Positions 12,541 through 24,475 of a stretch of 64,000 bases of DNA are shown here, piece by piece (the stretch's first letter is position 1; each line of letters opens with the position of its first letter). The position numbers and the translations under genes were made by a program. The DNA is from Megascapheus bottae (lineage: Eukaryota > Chordata > Mammalia > Rodentia > Geomyidae). The stretch spans positions 3,987,001-4,051,000 of the forward strand of contig JANJXV010000030.1 in the NCBI GenBank assembly GCA_024803745.1, read 5' to 3'. Under the pieces are notes generated by a model, which made no database searches, was not told the origin of the DNA, and saw nothing but the letters and a program-made list of their open reading frames with translations.

Positions 12541-12735
12541 TCATATCTAGCATCTGAAACCTATTATCTACCTCTCTACCTACCTACCTACCTACCTACA
12601 TACCATCTGTCTCTATCTAATATCTATCACTTATCTGACATCTACCTATTATCTATCTACCCATCTATAACACCTAGCATTCTATCTATCTGTCTATCTA
12701 TCTATCTATCTATCTATTTATCTATCTATCATCTA
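12541..12735. repeat. Compound (CTAC)n / (CTAT)n tetranucleotide repeat
   Basis: An interrupted CTAC block (12575-12600) is followed by degenerate CTAT-like sequence and a purer CTAT block (about 12682-12730). Confidence 0.9.
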
Positions 12736-14085
12736 CCATAATTTCATCTTATACATGTATTAATTGTGTTTCCCTGGAGAACCTTGAATAATACAAACTC
12801 AAGTGAACGTTTTTATAAATTGAAGAGTAAAAAAGGTTATTACATTTTCAGATATGATCATCACATTTTACAAAAAGTCTTGATTACCCCAGCTCCTCCT
12901 GGATTGTTGATAAAGTGGTGGGAAATATCTTACTACTTTTTATTGGGTTTCATCTGTTTCAAAATCACCCTTCAGAGCTCTGGCACCCACGTAAAACTCA
13001 TATTTCACTTTCCTTATCAAGAAACAGCTCAGGGGAAAGGGGGTACCAAAGTTTGTCACTGTGTTAATTTATGAAATATTTCATTCAGCCACGTTTCTCT
13101 GATTCAATACAAAGTTCACACTCTAATGCGTGCAGCCTGTGGCAGCCATGTAGATAAAGGATTTAACAAAACGCTACAGTATTACATTTCAGCGTGACAC
13201 AGGGCTCCCTAGCAGCTGCCTTATGTTTTATGCCTGCTGCCAGTTGAGATGTAAAAATCATCAGCCTATTTATTTCTAAATGGAAATCTAGGCATTAATG
13301 ATAATGAAAGTGTAAATAAAATAATAAGAAAAACCTTTGCCGTTAAATTCGTTCCAGTGATCCTTAAGAGTTTTAAATAATTAAATCTGTTAAAATGCAT
13401 CAGTTGTTCAACAGCTTTCAGAGTGGAGACAGAAGGCTCTGACCTTTTCAGATCTGAGACCTCTCGTCTATGGGATGAGGTCATTGTCACAGTCTGGCTG
13501 GCAATGTCACCGCCTCCAAGGTACAGGGTTGCACGTAGTTCTGGTATTGACCGCTTCCAGGTCCCCTCTCCGCTGTCTAATTCAATCCTTCATTGTGACC
13601 CCCTGCTTGTGTTTTCTACCCCATTAGTTTCCATGTGAACTCTGCTGTGCTCTGTCTAGTTGCTTGGGAGGCGGAGGGCTCTTTTGGACCACCTGTCTCA
13701 ATATTTTATTACTTGCTCTCCAAATCTTGCCCCTGCGATGGCTTCATTTGTGATCGATATTTGGTGGCTTTGGGACAGGGCCTGCCACGCCCTGGCTGAG
13801 GGTTCTGGTGCTTGTCAGTCCCCCAGGACTGACTTTTGTCTCGGGCACGGGATTCGATAGAAGTGTTTTTGAGTGTGACATAGTGGGCCCCATCGACGTC
13901 AGGTTTTGCTGAGCCATTGGTGCTTGTTAAGAAGGCTCTAGAATGAGTAGGGTAGGATAAAAAGCATTTGTACTTCACAGATACCATGAAAGACACCCTA
14001 TAAAATAGAAAATATAAAATTAATATGTATTTGATAGAATATTCTAGACTATGAAATGAAATCTTGTAGCTCGGCAATAAAAAAC
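12736..14085. other. Unassigned intron sequence
   Basis: No transposon recognised until the L1 at 14.09 kb. The segment 13.07-13.34 kb has AT-rich, homeobox-motif-like composition (cattaatgataatgaaa and similar) and no repeat hallmark; see findings. The 178-aa minus frame ending near 13.71 kb is partly antisense L1. Confidence 0.4.
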
Positions 14086-14089
14086 CTAA

Positions 14090-14870
14090 AAATAATATAA
14101 AATCTTGAATAGGTATTTCTCTGAAAAAGGCAAGTGAATGGCACACTAATACTATGCCCAATATCATTAGCCACTTGAAAAAAAAATGAAAATTAAAACG
14201 ACATCGAGTCAATTTCCATTTCATACTTATTAAGACAGCTAACATTTAAAAAAGGGCCAATGATATGTGTTGGCAAAGGTGTGAAGAAATTTGGCTCTTC
14301 ATTTTGTCAGGTTTGTAAAAATGATGCAGCAAGTTTGAAGAACAACTTGGAACTGCATCAAAATGCTAAATACAGATACCCCAGGGCTAGGTGTATATTA
14401 AAGAGAGGTAAAAACACACATCTACATAAAACAAGTGTTACATATTCATCGGTCATCAAAACTGAAATATGGGAATGTTGAGAGATAACTACCAAATGGA
14501 TAAATAAAATCCAGTATGTTAATAAAATGGAATACTACTCAGCAACGAAAAGAAATATACTGGTGTTAAACATGGCTAAACCTTCAAAATATACTAAATG
14601 AACTAAACCATGCCCAAAAGATGTATTATTTGTTTTAGCTACACAAGATATCCATAGAGATAAAAACATATGAGTCTTAGCTAGGGTTTAGGGAGAGAAT
14701 AATCATAATAAAGCTCTTTCTAAGGTAAAGAATATTTCCTAAAATAAGATAAGGTGGTCGACTAACACTCTGAGTGTACTAAAAACATTAAAAGGGTGAG
14801 TTTTATGCAAAATTATTTCTATCTCAAAGTATCATGGAAAAATAAAATTCAAATACCAACGAAAGTTCTG
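14090..14870 (+). repeat. Old L1 (L1M-type) 3' region
   Basis: Successive landmarks of the L1 3' end are present in order: ggtatttctctgaaaaaggc, caatatcattagccacttga, gtgttggcaaaggtgtgaag, aatggaatactactcagcaa, aacatggctaaaccttcaaa. Strongly diverged and without coding capacity. Confidence 0.75.
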
Positions 14871-16230
14871 GTTTTATATTTAGCCCCAACAAATCATCTA
14901 CCTATTCCATAATTTAGAGACTTAAATATATTATACTCGCTCACTATAGGCCCCCTGGGAGCTATTCAGAGGACTTTGATGAGTTTTTAGTAAATCTTTA
15001 TAGATGATCTGTACTTTTGTGGGAAGCTTGAAAAGGTTTTGGGAAAGATACTTCTGCAACTGTCAGATAGGGAAAGGACTTGGGTCTGATCTGATTTCAT
15101 TCAGAATGGCATCCACTGCATTTTTCTAGTTATATTGATTTGAAGAGTCAAAATCTAAAATCTGCTTGACAGACAAGAATTCAGAAACTTGGTTTTGGTG
15201 GCATCTGATAGGTAGCAAGTATCTTTTATTGACTAGTGAAAACTATTCCAACAAAGCTGATATAATTTGATATTGTGACATGAGGATACAAAAGGCTTCA
15301 AGATCATATAAGATTATCACTCTGACAGTAAAGAACAGACGTGCATGAAAGCGATTTCTCTATGTGTGGGGCCTTCTGCCTCTCTTCCCACCTCTTCCAT
15401 GAGTTTTTGTAGTTTCAATTCGATGGTGATTCCTGCTCAGAACAAAAACAACTTGTAGATTAATTTGGTGGACTCGGACAGGGCCTACCCATTTATGTGA
15501 AGAAAAAAAAATCCCCAAAACATCACACGTGATTTGTTAGATTCAGTCGATAAATTTATTAAGTCAACATAACTTATCCGATTGTACTGAAGGCACTTTT
15601 AGTATTTCCTCTCCTAGAGTTTAGGTTGGCCAGTTGTCCCTGTTTCATTCTGTCTTTAGAAATGCATACGATGAATCAGTGCAGACATTTTTGTTGACAG
15701 TTGCAGAACTGGTGTGCAGGGAGTCCTTCTCTGAAGTCAACTGGATTCTTGGTCTCTTGCCTGCCATCTATTGATGTGTGACTTCCAGGGCAAGTGGCCA
15801 TCTCAGAACACAAGTCTCCAAGCTCATTAAGCAAAAGCGCTTGCTCTGTTTCTTATTCCATCGCCAAGCTCATTAGAAGTGCCCCAGACTTAGCTGAGTT
15901 CACTCAATTTTTACTAGCTCTTCTCTTGGTTTTTATTTGCTTTGATGCCATAATTGCTTAGAGTCTTGTTGGACATCATCTTTAGGTAACTAGTGAGGCT
16001 TTGCTAGGAAGGCATTGTCCCAAAGTGTATGAGGCCCTGATCATTTCCTCTCATCATGGCACTAAGAGATAAGTGTTCTGCCATTCCAGCTCTACAGATC
16101 AGAGTGTTAAATGATGTACCCACTTGTGCTTAAAGTTGTAGGGTGGAGCTGAGATCCAAGATCAGACAGGTTATTCATGTCACATTCTGTATTTATAATA
16201 ATACAGAATACTTGTAATAAGTATTCTTTG
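14871..16230. other. Unassigned intron sequence
   Basis: No gene recognised. A faint antisense MIR-like stretch may lie at 16.05-16.17 kb (acagatcagagtgttaaatg). At 16235-16300 there is an ID-like antisense remnant (ggcgtttgaactagcgcttg). Confidence 0.4.
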
Positions 16231-16327
16231 ACTTTTTTTAACTGGTAGAACTGGCGTTTGAACTAGCGCTTGCTAGATAAGGAGTTTATCACCCGAAGAA
16301 TACCCTCATAAGCTATAAACTGTTTTT

Positions 16328-16582
16328 TTTTTTAAATTTGTTTGCTTGTTTTTGGTTGCTCATGGGGCTTGGATTCTGCGTCTGGGGGTTGGCTCTGAGC
16401 TCTTCAGCTCAAGGCTAGTGTTGTACTACTTTGAGCCACAGCACCACTTCCAGTTTTCTGGTGGTTCGTTGGAGATAAAAGTCTCACAGACTTTTGTGTT
16501 TGGGCTGGCCTTGAACTACGATCCTCAGATTTAAACCTTCTGAGTATCTAGGATTATAGGTGTGAGCCACTGGTACCCAGCT
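16328..16582 (-). repeat. B1-ID composite SINE with target-site duplication
   Basis: Antisense element starting from its T-rich tail and ending aggtgtgagccactggtacc. ID part shows ttgagccacagcaccacttc; B1 part shows gatcctcagatttaaacctt. The 14-bp sequence tataaactgttttt flanks it at 16314-16327 and 16583-16596 as a target-site duplication. Confidence 0.88.
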
Positions 16583-16607
16583 TATAAACTGTTTTTGCTT
16601 TAGTCTA

Positions 16608-17103
16608 ATTTTTTGTATCGTCAGGATAATGTACAGTTACATTTGTCAGGTAGTAGGTGCAATACTTCTTACACACTGATACCCCTTCTCATGTTTTTGT
16701 CCCTGTTTCTCTCCTTCATCCCTCCCAATCATCTTGTTTTCCCCCTTTCCCTTTCCTATTTCAAATAACAAATAAACATATATATACCAGGTAACAAAGT
16801 CAGATACAGTAACAGTATGAGATTAACCCTAAGGGGGAAAAAAGAACAGAAGTAACATTTTTAGTCTCATCCTATATGACCATATGTGCCTCGATTTTGA
16901 GTTATTGTAACCGTCTGTTAGGAGGGTCCTAGATATATACTAATTATTACAAATGAAGGAAACCATGGAGCCCATGTTCCTTTGGGTCTGGCTTACTTCA
17001 CTTAATATGATTTTTTTCCAAGTCTTTCCTTTTCCTTACCAATGGGGCGATGTCATTCTTTCTGATGGCATAGAATTCCATTGTGTATAAGTACCACATT
17101 TTG
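16608..17103 (-). repeat. L1 3' end, antisense
   Basis: Reverse complement shows a 3' UTR with gagaaggggtatcagtgtgt and cctgacaaatgtaactgtac, preceded by taagccagacccaaaggaac and tatacacaatggaattctat. It is about 80% similar by eye to the sense copy at 17.6-17.9 kb. A short antisense B1 scrap (tctctacctcctgggattat) abuts it at 17112-17165. Confidence 0.8.
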
Positions 17104-17189
17104 ATTTTCCCTGGCTAGTGTTGGATTATGATTTTCCTATCTCTACCTCCTGGGATTATTTAAGAGATGAGCTCTTCAAATCTCTCGGT

Positions 17190-17395
17190 AGGGGGCCAGG
17201 AGTTTGGCCTAGTTGTAGAGTGCTTGCCTAGCATGTATGAAGACCCGGGTTTGATTCCTCAGTACCACATGCATAGAAAAAAGCTGGAAGTGGTGCTGAG
17301 GCTCAAGTGGTAGAGCTCTAGCCTTGAGAAAGTCCAAGGACAGGGCTCAGGCCCTGAGGTCAAGCCCAGGACTGTGTTTCTGTTGTGCAAAACGC
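17190..17395 (+). repeat. ID-ID dimeric SINE
   Basis: Left unit reads ggagtttggcctagttgtag and cttgcctagcatgtatgaag, then gggtttgattcctcagtacc. Right unit has ggtgctgaggctcaagtggt and ends ctgaggtcaagcccaggact. Both carry tRNA-like box A and B remnants. Confidence 0.85.
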
Positions 17396-17574
17396 CCCTT
17401 TTATAAGGAAAGTTTTTGTACAAACCAAATGTATTCATATAAAGTTAAAATGAACTTATTTTAATGTTTGATTTTTAAAAAAGGATTTGGTCTCAGTTCT
17501 TTGTTAAGCTCCTGTGTGAGGGATATAGTGATGTCATGGCTAACAAACTCCAGGACATGGAAACAAGAGTTTGT

Positions 17575-17892
17575 GTTTGTTGTTCTTAATCTACTGTGTG
17601 AAGCTATTTCCTCTCCCTCTCTCTTTTCTTTCCTTATGGTTTATCTCATGTTACTGTATTTGACGTTGGTACCTGGTATCTTGTATGTACTTTTATTTGT
17701 TTATTTGAAATAGGGAAGGGAAGGGGGAAATCAAGATGATTGGGAGGGGGAGGGGGGACCGGGAGAGAAACTGGGAGCAAAACATGGGAAGGGGTATCAA
17801 TGTTCAAGAAGTAATGCACCCACCACCTGACAAATGTAACTGCAACCCCTCTAGACATCACCCCGACAATAAAAAAAAATTGAAAAAAAAAA
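17575..17892 (+). repeat. L1 3' UTR with A-rich tail
   Basis: Runs ttgacgttggtacctggtat, atttgaaatagggaagggaa, gggaaggggtatcaatgttc, ccacctgacaaatgtaactg and ends gacaataaaaaaaaattg. It is the sense partner of the antisense copy at 16.6-17.1 kb. Confidence 0.82.
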
Positions 17893-18179
17893 GAAAAGGA
17901 TCTCGGCTTCATGGGACACAGTTGGCCTTCTTTTACTCAGTGTTTTCCTGAAACTTGTCACACGTTTCTGCAATGGTACAATAGGATGGATGGTGACGAT
18001 CTGTTCTCATTTCAAACCCTTCTCTGAGTTGAATTGTGAAACTTTTTGCAGAACAGAAATTGTTTGGAGTATCTGTTAAAATCGCAGCCTAAGATGCTCT
18101 GAGGTGTTAGGTCTGGGATGAGTGCCCAGCACCTGCCTTTTCAAACACACTGCCAGGGTGCTCCGGTGTAAATGTCAAC

Positions 18180-18465
18180 GCCCTCCAGAGGGGGGTGATG
18201 ATATTTCTAGAAGGAGAAATGCCGTTGTTAGGGGTGTGGCCTAGTGGGAGGAGGCAAGGTCACGTGCAGGAACACTGGGATGGGGCTCTTTTCCCTTTGC
18301 TGTCACAACCCAGGCTTCCCTCCTCACACGCTTGAAGCCACAAGGCTGAAAGATCCTGGACTGAAATCTCTGAAACCACAAACCAACACAGAGCTTTCTT
18401 CTGTATCAGTAGGTTATGCCAGGTATTCTCTCACTGTGTTGGAAAGCTAACACCCTAGTCTATTT
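18180..18465 (+). repeat. MaLR-like LTR relic (MST/MLT1-type)
   Basis: Retains the MaLR order: gttaggggtgtggcctagtg, ggaggaggcaaggtcacg, a ctgaaagatcctggactgaa block, ctctgaaaccacaaaccaac and the end segment tatgccaggtattctctcac followed by ggaaagctaacacc. An ancient solo LTR from a non-autonomous ERVL-related element; no internal genes seen. Family assignment is from memory. Confidence 0.5.
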
Positions 18466-19249
18466 GGTAAATTTTGACCAGAATGTAGAATGAAAGCCTT
18501 CTCTTAATGCGTCTATTTCTGTACTTCTATTACCTGGCACCCTGCCTGGGGCAGAGGATGGCTAATTATACATATCTGTGAAATGAAGGAATAGATGAAC
18601 ACTTGTTTGGATGGATGAATAGATAAATGGGAGCCAATCTTTTGGTAGACAGGTCCAACCACAAGCCATTGGTTGAGATATAACAAAATTTGGCAGACAT
18701 TTATTTATTTTTTTCTAAACGGAGGAATGTTTTGCTATGTCTTAAACAAGAATAAATAAAACTCTGCATGAAGGGAAAATGTCACTTTTCTCTGATTTCA
18801 AAATTCATCAAAACACATTCTGATTATCTTATTGTCTCTGCAATGAGCTCATTGCTTAGTTTACCCTATTTGAAATACACAAGTCAAAGACATATTTGCA
18901 TTACAAAATAAAGCTGCCTTTTAAGGGCCTAAGCATTGAATTTGGATTTGAATAGGGCTAAATGGGCCTTCCCATTGGGCTGTGGTGTTTAGTACTTCCA
19001 TTCCTAGACTGTTTTTATATGTCTTCCTAACAAATATAAACAACATTAGCTCTTATTCAAAGAAATAGTTTGGTTGTAAAAACCCAGTAGTTTCCAAACA
19101 TGTCCTATACCCTAAAGAATTCCAATACGCAAACAATCTAAATGATCAAATGTATAAATTCAGCACCAATTCATTTAAAGCAATTAATTACTTTAACACA
19201 GGCTTCACTACAAGAAGTCTTCAAATAGTGAGAGGCTAGAGTCATAACT
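18466..19249. other. Unassigned AT-rich intron sequence
   Basis: Nothing recognised on either strand. Confidence 0.45.
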
Positions 19250-19495
19250 CTTTTTTTTGTTGTACTCTTACAGGGTCTTAAATTTAGGGCCTTACACTCT
19301 TGCTTGGCTTTTTTTTTTTGCTCAAGGCCAGGACATTACTACTCGAGTCTGACCTCCACTTCTGGCTTTTTACTGGCTAACTGGAGATGAAAGTCTCTGG
19401 GGTTTGTCTGTCTAAGCTGACTTCAAACTGTGATCCTCAGATCTCAGCCTCCTGAGTAGCTAGGATTACAGATGTGGGTCATCCAGTGCCCAGTG
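19250..19495 (-). repeat. B1-ID composite SINE, antisense
   Basis: Begins with two T runs, then gctcaaggccaggacattac, ccacttctggctttttactg, and ends with gatcctcagatctcagcctc, ctgagtagctaggattacag. The complete B1 half is easy to recognise. Confidence 0.87.
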
Positions 19496-20422
19496 AGAAA
19501 TGTTCCTATTTAAGAACTCTAGGAGCTCTTCTGTGATAGTAATGGTATCCTCACGTGGGATTCTTTTCATGTCTGTGTCTCATGATCACTGTCAATTTCG
19601 TAACAAATTCTACCACCTTTAACGGTGTCTTAATCAATACTCCAGATATCTAAAGTCTCTCGTGCCCAACGTTGCATCTCTCAAGATTCCCCATACGTCC
19701 TCAGAGCCTCTCCTTCCCCTGCTCCCCCCAGGATTTATTAAATGAATATTCTTACTGCAGTAAGGTGGCTAATTCTGTATTATGATGTATGAGAACTGCA
19801 TCGCTCTGCGAAGAAAATGAGAGGTTTAAAGGTTCCTTGGATATTTCTTCTTGTTATAAAATAAGAATGACCTTTGCAACTCCTTAGGTTCAGCTGTTTA
19901 TGAATTATGAGGGCTTCCTTCTGGAAAAGACATTTCCTACAGTCTACTTACCCTCAGAAGACCATGAGACTTCTTCGCAGAAAAAAAATTGCACTCCCCT
20001 GGTCCGTAGAGGATACCCATGTCAGGTGAAGTTTTATTATTGTCCTTAGTGCTGGGAAGAATGTTTCAGCTCATTAATTCCCGGCTTCCTCAGCCACTCT
20101 CAGTGGCTGTAACCTTTACGGTGTGTGCAGCTTCCTATCAGACTAGGGTTCCTCTTTCTACTTTCCTCTTCCCATCTGCACATTCCACAGTGGATAATGA
20201 CTCAAGATGCCCCTACATCAGCAGACAGGTTATAGAACTGGGTTATTATAGAACTAGTTCAATGACATTTTTCTCTTGCATCCTGCCCCCCTCCCTTACC
20301 TTGCTCTTGTGTTTCAGGGAATGCTTTAGATCTAATCAATAATTGACTTTTACAAAATGAACTAATCATTATGAAAAATAAAAGTTAAGTTCAAACAGCA
20401 CATGTTCAAAAAGCACATAGTA

Positions 20423-20475
<53 letters not shown>

Positions 20476-21464
20476 GCCAAATTAAATTTCTGGGTCAAAT
20501 AATCAAGTATTAGGCAGGTAAAAATACCCAGAATGATTTTTATCCAGGATTTAAACCCTAATTTAGAAACTAATGTCATAACAGGCCAGACAGGAGGAAT
20601 GCACACTTGGTTTATATGATAGGGCAAACTGGATGATTCGTTTGGATTGGCATATGTTGAGTTGAGGGATGGATTATTTGAACTGGGCAATGTAGTCGGC
20701 ACTGTTGAATTTATGCACATAAGGGAGAGTTTATTTACTACCCGTCATTTTCCATCCCCACACTCTCCTCCTTCTTCACCTCTTCCACATTTGGTGGATG
20801 GAGGTGGGATGGATTAGAATAGATTAAAAGATTTAAGCCATTCTAATGATTCCTACCACGTTAGTTTATTGGTTCCATCTTATTTAATTCTCATGTTGAA
20901 GTACTAAGAGGTGTAAAGGAGTGTCATAAAACCTTTCACACGAAATATTCACACATATCACGGAGGCAGGCACTAAATGCACAAAGACGGGTAATCATTG
21001 CTGTGACTTACGATGTCATGAAAACTTTTAATTTCATTTTATCTCAATGAGAAGTTCTCACTGAACCAAGCTCATCTGCACAAAACTTTTGGGAACTATC
21101 CTGCACAAAACTCTATCAACATTCCATGAAAAACAGGAGAGTATTAAAAAATGAGGCAGTCATTTCTCTTTTCCTTCATGGCAACTGATAAGTACTTAGT
21201 CAAACACTACTTCAGAAGTTCAGCCCAATATATTTAAATTCATTCAACCAAAAGTTTAGCTATCTTAAGCTACACAGTTTCAATTGACTGTTCTCAGTTC
21301 ACTGATTCCAGTCCTTAATAACTACATTACAGATAAACTTCATTTTTTTCAAATCGTTTCTCCCATTTCCAATTTCTGTTCTTCGGATCTCTGCAATATA
21401 AAATGCTCAGTTTTAGCCATTCTGTCCAAAAACCTCTAAATAGGAAAAATACCAAAACAAGGTG
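19496..21464. other. Unassigned intron sequence with one GT repeat
   Basis: Apart from the microsatellite at 20426, nothing was recognised. A 107-aa open frame at 20.0-20.3 kb has no known domain. Confidence 0.45.
20426..20471. repeat. (GT)n microsatellite
   Basis: About 23 uninterrupted GT units; (CA)n on the gene's sense strand. Confidence 0.95.
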
Positions 21465-21660
21465 ACAGGAGTTTGGCCTAGTAGTAGAGTCCTTGCCTAG
21501 CATGCATGAAGCCCTGGGTTCAATTCCTCAGTACCATATACACAGAAAAAGCCGGAAGTAGTGCTGTGGCTCAAGTGGTAGAGCGCTAGTCTTGAGAAAG
21601 CTCAAGGATAGTGCTCAGGCCCTGAGTTCAAGGTTCAAGAATGGCAAAAACAAAACAAAA
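21465..21660 (+). repeat. ID-ID dimeric SINE
   Basis: Well preserved. Left unit gagtttggcctagtagtaga, cttgcctagcatgcatgaag, gggttcaattcctcagtacc; right unit gtgctgtggctcaagtggta and gagcgctagtcttgagaaag, ending with an A/C-rich tail. Same family as 17.19 kb (plus) and 39.93 kb (minus). Confidence 0.9.
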
Positions 21661-21679
21661 CATAACAAAAAAACAACTC

Positions 21680-21950
21680 ATGAGAGCCAGGTGCTGGTGC
21701 CTCACTATAATCCTCACTACTTATGAGGCTGAGATCTGAGGATCATGGTTCAAAACCAGCCTGAGAAGGAAAGTCCATGAGATTCTTATCTTCAATTAAC
21801 AACCAGAAAACCAGAAGTAGAGCTGAGGTTCAAAGTGGTAGGATGCTGGCCTTGAAGAAAGAGGTCAAGGACATCACCCAGGCCTTGAGGTCAAGCCCCA
21901 GGACCAACCAGAAACAAGACAGACAGGCAAACAAAAAACCAAAACAAGAA
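21680..21950 (+). repeat. B1-ID composite SINE
   Basis: agccaggtgctggtgcctca opens the B1 half, followed by ctgagatctgaggatcatgg; the ID half has tgaggttcaaagtggtagga and ccttgaggtcaagccccagg. It sits 20 bases after another SINE, in the same orientation. Confidence 0.9.
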
Positions 21951-23391
21951 AATCAGGCCCTGCTGGCCGGGGGAGGATTGTCTAGAATGACACAGAGCTT
22001 TAAAGAATCATGGATTTTCCATTTAGGTTGCTACCAAACATGGGCTAGCTAGTTCTCAAGTTGGAAATTTGGTATGCTTTGAAAATAAAGCAAAAACTGA
22101 CTGCATTAAGAGAACTAACAGTGCAAACCAGTAGATCACCTCCTGAAATTAGAGTGGTAGAATGGAGGAGGGATTTCTAGGCTAAAGGAAGCCCCAAAAA
22201 ACGGTCTTCTCCCTTCTCCTCTAGCCAATCAGCCTCCACATTCCCAGAGGGATGGATGGATTCGCTGGTCCTTTTAACTATGGGCAGTCTCTTTTGGGGC
22301 CCCTGTATCCTGAGTTTGAAGCCTCTGATTGTCTAGACACACCTGCCTATTCTTGGTTGGGTAGAAGGAGATGGTTTCCAAGTCTCTACTGGTAATTTGT
22401 CTGTCATGACCCTTCCCTACCGACTTCAAGCCCACCCCTGTTTCGCAGTCTCTTGCTAGCATGGATAGCGTCATCTTTCCTCATCAGGTCCACTGTCATT
22501 GATCACTGTGGCAGTCTTTCTTCAAAGGCAAGTCAATCTCCCTTGAGAAAGTGGATCCAGTTTTCAGCTCACGAAACTGGCAACACAGCAATGGTGTTCT
22601 GAAAGTGGGGAGGTGTGCCCTTGTGCATTCTTTAGGCCTCAGCTCTTGGAAACAAGAAGTATAATGTATTATTATTTTTGGGAAGGCTGGGGTCATGTTT
22701 CTCTTAACTGAGTCAGTCAATAAGAGCTGTTACAATTTGTAAAAACGTTTGGGGTGGACTTTTGGCTGTATTTTGCAGTTTTACTTTCCTTCTTGCCTCT
22801 TATGTCTTGTTATTTGCTTTGGTGACAGAAAGGATTGAAAACAGATGTCTAATATCAAACACAATTGAACAAAGTAGAAATATCAACCCATCCTGGCTCT
22901 AGTGATTTCAGGCCAAACTCTGAAAAATTTCCAAATCGACCAACATTTCCACTGAGAAACAGAACTTGGGGAAGCACTGTAAAGTCGAGCGATTGCTATT
23001 GGCAGAGGAGATGAGCATGTGGTTTTTTTTCTGGTCCTTGGTCCTCGAGGCTCCCTTGGGAGGTTGGAAGGATAGAGAAGGACCATCTGTGAAGACATCT
23101 GTCTACCTGGACAATAAAACACGGGAAGTTTGGAGTGACTGACTTTGTTGTTGTTGTTGGTGTTGGTGTTGGTGGTGGTGCTAGGAAAGAACGACTGACT
23201 TTCAATATAAATTTTGAGAGTTTTGAAATTATTCTTCCAGTATTGTGTTCTGGAGAGAATGAGATGAGGGATGGATTTACAGCCAGAGGCTGACAGTCAC
23301 GTTACTTGAAAAAAACCCTCACTTCTGATATGCACACTAACTAGAAAACAAATTGTTGCACAATAATTCCTGTAGGCTGAAGACTGCTTTT
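21951..23391. other. Unassigned intron sequence
   Basis: No gene recognised. A small (GTT)n/(GGT)n run occurs at 23145-23180. Overlapping minus-strand short frames at 22.9-23.2 kb have no recognisable domain. Confidence 0.45.
23145..23180. repeat. (GTT)n/(GGT)n repeat
   Basis: Trinucleotide run changing from gttgttgtt to ggtggtggt. Confidence 0.85.
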
Positions 23392-23492
23392 CTACTCTTT
23401 CTCTCCTCTCCCTCTCTCCCCCTCCCTCTGTCCATCTCCCTCTCTCTGACCCTCCCCCCCTCCTTCCCTCCCTCCCTCCCTCTCTCTGTCCC
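23392..23492. repeat. Pyrimidine-rich (CCCT)n tract
   Basis: Roughly 100 bases almost entirely C and T, with ccctccctccc units near 23465-23480. Confidence 0.88.
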
Positions 23493-24264
23493 TGGAGACA
23501 CTTCTACTCTTTAACCCCTTCTCTTTGTGTGTACATTCCAGGCTGTGTTGGTCCGTTGATCACAGGACTGCTACATGTTCAGCCAGATTGGGGCCTGACT
23601 TTTGCCAGGACTGAACTGCAGCGGACGGTGAGAGAGTGGGGTCGCTACAATCGTCATGTCTTGAGGCTCCTGCTTTCCAAAAGCATGTTCCCTCTGAATA
23701 ACAACCTAGTCAAACTCCTTCCCCAACTCCTGAAGCTTCAGTCATTTTACCCAACACTTTGTTTTTACTGAAATAATCACAAATGCAACATGTGAGGGCT
23801 GATACTGCAGGCAGAAGAGTAAAAAAATCAATGAATTTATTGTAATTATAATCAGAAGGAAAATGCTCTATATTTAAAATGGCTCTCCATGCTTTGTTGG
23901 CATGCCTTTAATTTGAGTACTTGAGTGGATTCCCAACTCTATCGTGTGCATTAATTTAGTAAAAACACATTCAAAATGTTTAATTATAGTGTTATTGCTA
24001 CAAACTTCTGTTCCACTCTATTATCTTCCATGCACCATTAGGCTGGAAGAAGTACAGATGAGAGAGTGACAAGGACATGAGGGGAAAGAAGGGTGGGATG
24101 AGGTCTGGGGATAATGAACTCATCTTGTCTCTCCCAACCTGACAGGATCTCACCCAGCTCCAGTCCCTGCAGTTGGCATGGGGCTGTGGGCACAGACAGT
24201 TACATTCCTCCACCCTTGGGGGAACTGAAGAAGATCCTGACTCTTACTCAAAAAATTCAGCAAA
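23493..24264. other. Unassigned intron sequence
   Basis: No gene or repeat recognised on either strand. Confidence 0.4.
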
Positions 24265-24475
24265 CACTGGGGACCAGTGGCTCACACCTGTAATCCTAAC
24301 TACTCAGGAGACGGAGAGCTGAGGAGAATGGTCGGAAGCGAGCCTGAGCAGAGCAATCCCCATGAGACTCTTATCCCCAATTAATTACTGAAAAACCAGA
24401 AGTGATGCGGTGGCTCAAAGTGATAGAGCCCCAAGACCACCACCACCACCACCAACAAAAAAAGAAGCAGCAGAA
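24265..24475 (+). repeat. B1-ID composite SINE with (ACC)n tail
   Basis: ggggaccagtggctcacacc, tgtaatcctaactactcagg, then ccagaagtgatgcggtggct and a shortened ID half. It ends in an ACC triplet run (about 24437-24455), like the CCA tail at 9.3 kb. Confidence 0.87.

Noticed and set aside
13709..14245. 178-codon minus-strand frame, hydrophobic N-terminal half
   Set aside because: The N-terminal half is the antisense reading of an old L1 3' region, a common source of false frames; the rest is unique intron.
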